This document shows positions 61,086-64,000 of a stretch of DNA of 64,000 nucleotides, piece by piece. Made by a program: the position numbers and the translations under genes. The DNA is taken from assembly GCF_000002425.4 (NCBI RefSeq), contig NC_037273.1, positions 646,999 to 710,998 of the forward strand. The letters are read 5' to 3'. The DNA is from Physcomitrium patens. Lineage: Eukaryota; Streptophyta; Bryopsida; Funariales; Funariaceae. The notes below the pieces were generated by a model that saw only the letters and a program-made list of their open reading frames with translations, did not search any database and was not told the DNA's origin. The first letter of the stretch is position 1. Every line of letters begins with the position of its first letter.

Positions 61086-64000
61086 ATATAGAAGCAAAAC
61101 TAAGAGTGTCTTTAATATATTTGGTTTCTCCTTTTAATTAAATATATTTTTTATTTTTGATAATTATTTTTAAAATTTTGATGATAATTAATTTATTATT
61201 AATTATATATTCTAATCTTATTTATATAACCTTATATTTATTTATAATTAATATTTTAAATTAATTATTTATAAATTTTTAATTACATATATATGTATAT
61301 ATATTCTTTAGATGTGCTCACTATATACTCAAAAAATTATATGTAGATAAACAATTTTGAGAAACAAGAATTTTACTTTCAAATTTCAATCAATTTTTGA
61401 ATTATTTTATAGTTAAAATTGAACTATTCAAAAAAAAAATGAAATTAGACTGGATGAATTAAAGATTATGTCTTCAAAATAATAGAGAATTAAAATTATT
61501 TTTAGAGAAAATTATAGATTTTTTTATTTTTCTAAGAAAGTCTCTATAAATTCATAATACCTATAAGATATAAATACAATCTCTATAATTTTGAATTTCC
61601 TTTAATATTGATCAACCTAAATCTAAAATAACTTATATTATATATTTTTTATTTTCATAGGTTACTAGAATCATAGATGGCTATTTCTGTTCTTAAAACA
61701 TCTATTAATAAATAAAATGAGAAAGATTTTGATTTGGACATAAAATCTTTGTTATTTTTAAACTAAAAAAATAAAATTTCTAAAAAATACGAATTATTTT
61801 TTCATTGTTTTTAACTGTAATTTGTGATATACATACGATACATTTTTAATTATTTAAAAAAATTCTATTATCATTTCTTTAAGGATATATAAATTATCCT
61901 TTGTATCTTATTATTTATATATTATATTATTTCTTTTATAATTTGAAGTTCATAAAAAATTTTCAAAAAGAAGAAAATAATATTTTTAAAACATGGTTCA
62001 GGCATAAATATCAAATTAAAAAAATCCTGGTTAGAAAATGCTAAGTCAATGAACTAGTATATATCTATATGTTAAATGAATTTAGAATAAAGCCATTGCC
62101 ATGTTTCAATTTTAGGGTGGGTAAATAATCTACCAAACAACTAAAACTTTTATATATTAAAAAAGTGTATTAAATCAGTTCTTTAGAATGATTTTCCATT
62201 ATTTGATTTTAATCTTGAAATTCATTCAAATTTACAATGTATACTAGTTTCATTAAAATTTAATTAAAAATTCTATGCACGTTTTTTGGATTGGTATTTT
62301 TCATATCAAAAAGAAAAGAACAAAAGCCTCTATAATAACAGTTGAAATTTGAAGCCCATAAAAACAAACATTTTATATATTTGAAAAATCCCTTTTATGC
62401 AGAACCTAATTTGAATCACTAGATGTATAAAAGCTGATAATGGTGTTTTGAGTCACCAAAGGATCATGATGTTTTAAAATTACTTGAAATATCTTTAATA
62501 CATCTGAGTTGCTGAGAGAGAATTGCCCATCTAAAAGTCCCAGAAGTTTTTGTTTACAATAGGTAATAATTATATAAACATTTATTACGTTGCTACTGGA
62601 AAAGTGAATATGTAGTATTCTGTGTTTCCATGCAAAACAAATTAATTATGATTTTTTAACTTTTCTAAAATTATAAAACATAAAATAAAAGAAGAGTGGA
62701 GAATAAAATCAGGCAATGTCAGATGGAATATAATTCAAATCGTATTTGAAAATACTGACAAAGCTATTCTGGATAAGGTTGCAACAAAGGACCAAGTCTT
62801 TTTGTTGTATGCTTTTAATATAGATTGCAGAGAGTGGAGTTTTTAGGACTCCTTGGTACACCACTCTTTCTTGGACACAGTAAAAGAGATTGATGCTTCA
62901 TCTCCAATTTAATATTCCAACTTATCCATTTACACCCACACATTTTATTTTTAGCTTGGTGCTGGCATCCACAACTGGGCCATCTCAAAATCACCATCAA
63001 GATCAATTGTGCATTGAGATCACAATGTATAAGTTTTTGGGTAGTTGAGCATCGAGGATCACCATATTAGCCTAACTCTATTTTATTTTTTTTATGGACA
63101 GAGTAGAAATTCTTAGATTGATTCAGATTGTAGAACATACCATGCACATGGTTTCAACAGGATATATTTCGGAAACATACAAAAATATTCCAACAGTTTA
63201 CATTCTTACATGTGTACGATGAGCATCAGATACACCAGAGCCAACATGGAGTCAAATGGAATACAGAATTTAATTCCTTCCAGAATCTGGGGTAAGCTTA
63301 TTTCAAGAGGCGAGTTTTACAAAAAAAATTGAAAAGTTGTGATTTAAAAAGCTAACAAAAACCATTACGTAACTAAATAAATATTCAATTGTTTTAATAT
63401 TGTTCACAGTTGTTGAAATCAAGATTTGAGATTATATAGTAGGATTTATAAGAAAAAATTGATTTGGTCCAACTCATGACCTTTTCTTTTTGTATATTAT
63501 CTCTAAAGGTCAAAATCTTCCTAAAGAAGAATTTACTTCACTCAACATAAGACCTTTGTGAAGCTTTTATACCATGACCATTCAAAATGAACTTCTAGAT
63601 TGAAAGACCCCTGAATTGTTCATGCGAATTGGTCAATGTGGGGCATAACTTAGGACAGATCTAAGTCTCACAATCCACCATTTCTAGTTATCCAACAGTT
63701 TATAACAAAATTTCTACAGTAGGCAACACTTTGTCTGCAGCTCTGATTCTTGTCAATAGATCCCTTGCTCTCATAGCTTTGATGGACCAGTTCCCAAGCA
63801 GGATTTTGAATGCATTAATGAGAAAAATGGATTGAAGCAGGAGCACTCTGCCCAATGCCATGTGTTACCATGAGCATGCATGTGGTAATTGATTTATTGA
63901 TTGATTAATGTATATATAAATAATCACTGTTTTTTAATGATGGAGGGATGTCGGTAGAATATTTAAATAATACAGTTCATGAGATGATGATATTTTAATT

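Larger units (their letters stand above)
59324..64000. other. AT-rich intergenic DNA to the window end
   Basis: Contains the 69-bp tandem duplication and the family C repeat listed separately. 62700-63050 and 63640-63870 are slightly less AT-rich, but their open stretches are short and unrecognised. They may belong to a gene or element outside the window. Confidence 0.6.

Noticed and set aside
62815-63006. 63-codon minus-strand open stretch with Cys residues
   Set aside because: Short, unrecognised, no neighbouring exon found in the last kilobase of the window.

Overview
This is eukaryotic nuclear DNA: very AT-rich, with spliced genes, one tRNA-Arg(UCG) gene and a long island of nested LTR retrotransposons. 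The gene set (DOMON/cytochrome b561 protein, F-box/LRR protein), the plant-type primer-binding sites (initiator tRNA-Met and tRNA-Trp) and a chromodomain Ty3/gypsy element point to a land plant. A moss such as Physcomitrium is my best guess from composition and gene style; that is inference.

Layout. 1-25571 is a nest of Ty3/gypsy elements that can be taken apart. The oldest layer is a minus-strand gypsy element (E1), seen as 3564-4542, 13590-13719 and 22378-25571. Into it went (a) a plus-strand chromodomain element (E0, 1-3563, 5' end outside the window), (b) a complete minus-strand element (E2, 4543-13584, LTRs at both ends, perfect 5-bp target duplication AATAG) and (c) a younger plus-strand element (A, 13720-22373, two LTRs, 4-bp duplication ACGC, tRNA-Trp primer site). 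E2 was itself hit by two further LTR insertions (6054-8403 and 10813-12132). 25572-36000 holds older, heavily decayed pieces: a Ty1/copia integrase on the minus strand, a gypsy RT, another LTR, a gypsy protease and a long foldback.

36000-54400 is the genic part. A 523-residue unrecognised protein with six internal KGxKxxKG-type repeats is on the minus strand (36737-38308). A seven-exon gene for a probable secreted protein with a circularly permuted NlpC/P60-like arrangement follows on the plus strand (41670-44342). A four-exon cytochrome b561/DOMON gene is at 47701-49271 (plus), and an F-box/LRR gene at 50852-52397 (minus, first exon not found). A small higher-GC patch with a weak coding signal lies at 53644-53980.

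54400-64000 is AT-rich intergenic DNA with tRNA-Arg(UCG) at 59250-59323, a 69-bp tandem duplication and another copy of the dispersed repeat seen in the TE island. The genes do not form a pathway; they are independent plant genes next to a TE island. The points most worth following are the unusual tRNA-Trp-primed element with FLDD reverse transcriptase, heat-shock-element arrays in the LTRs of two gypsy families, and the repeat protein at 36737-38308.
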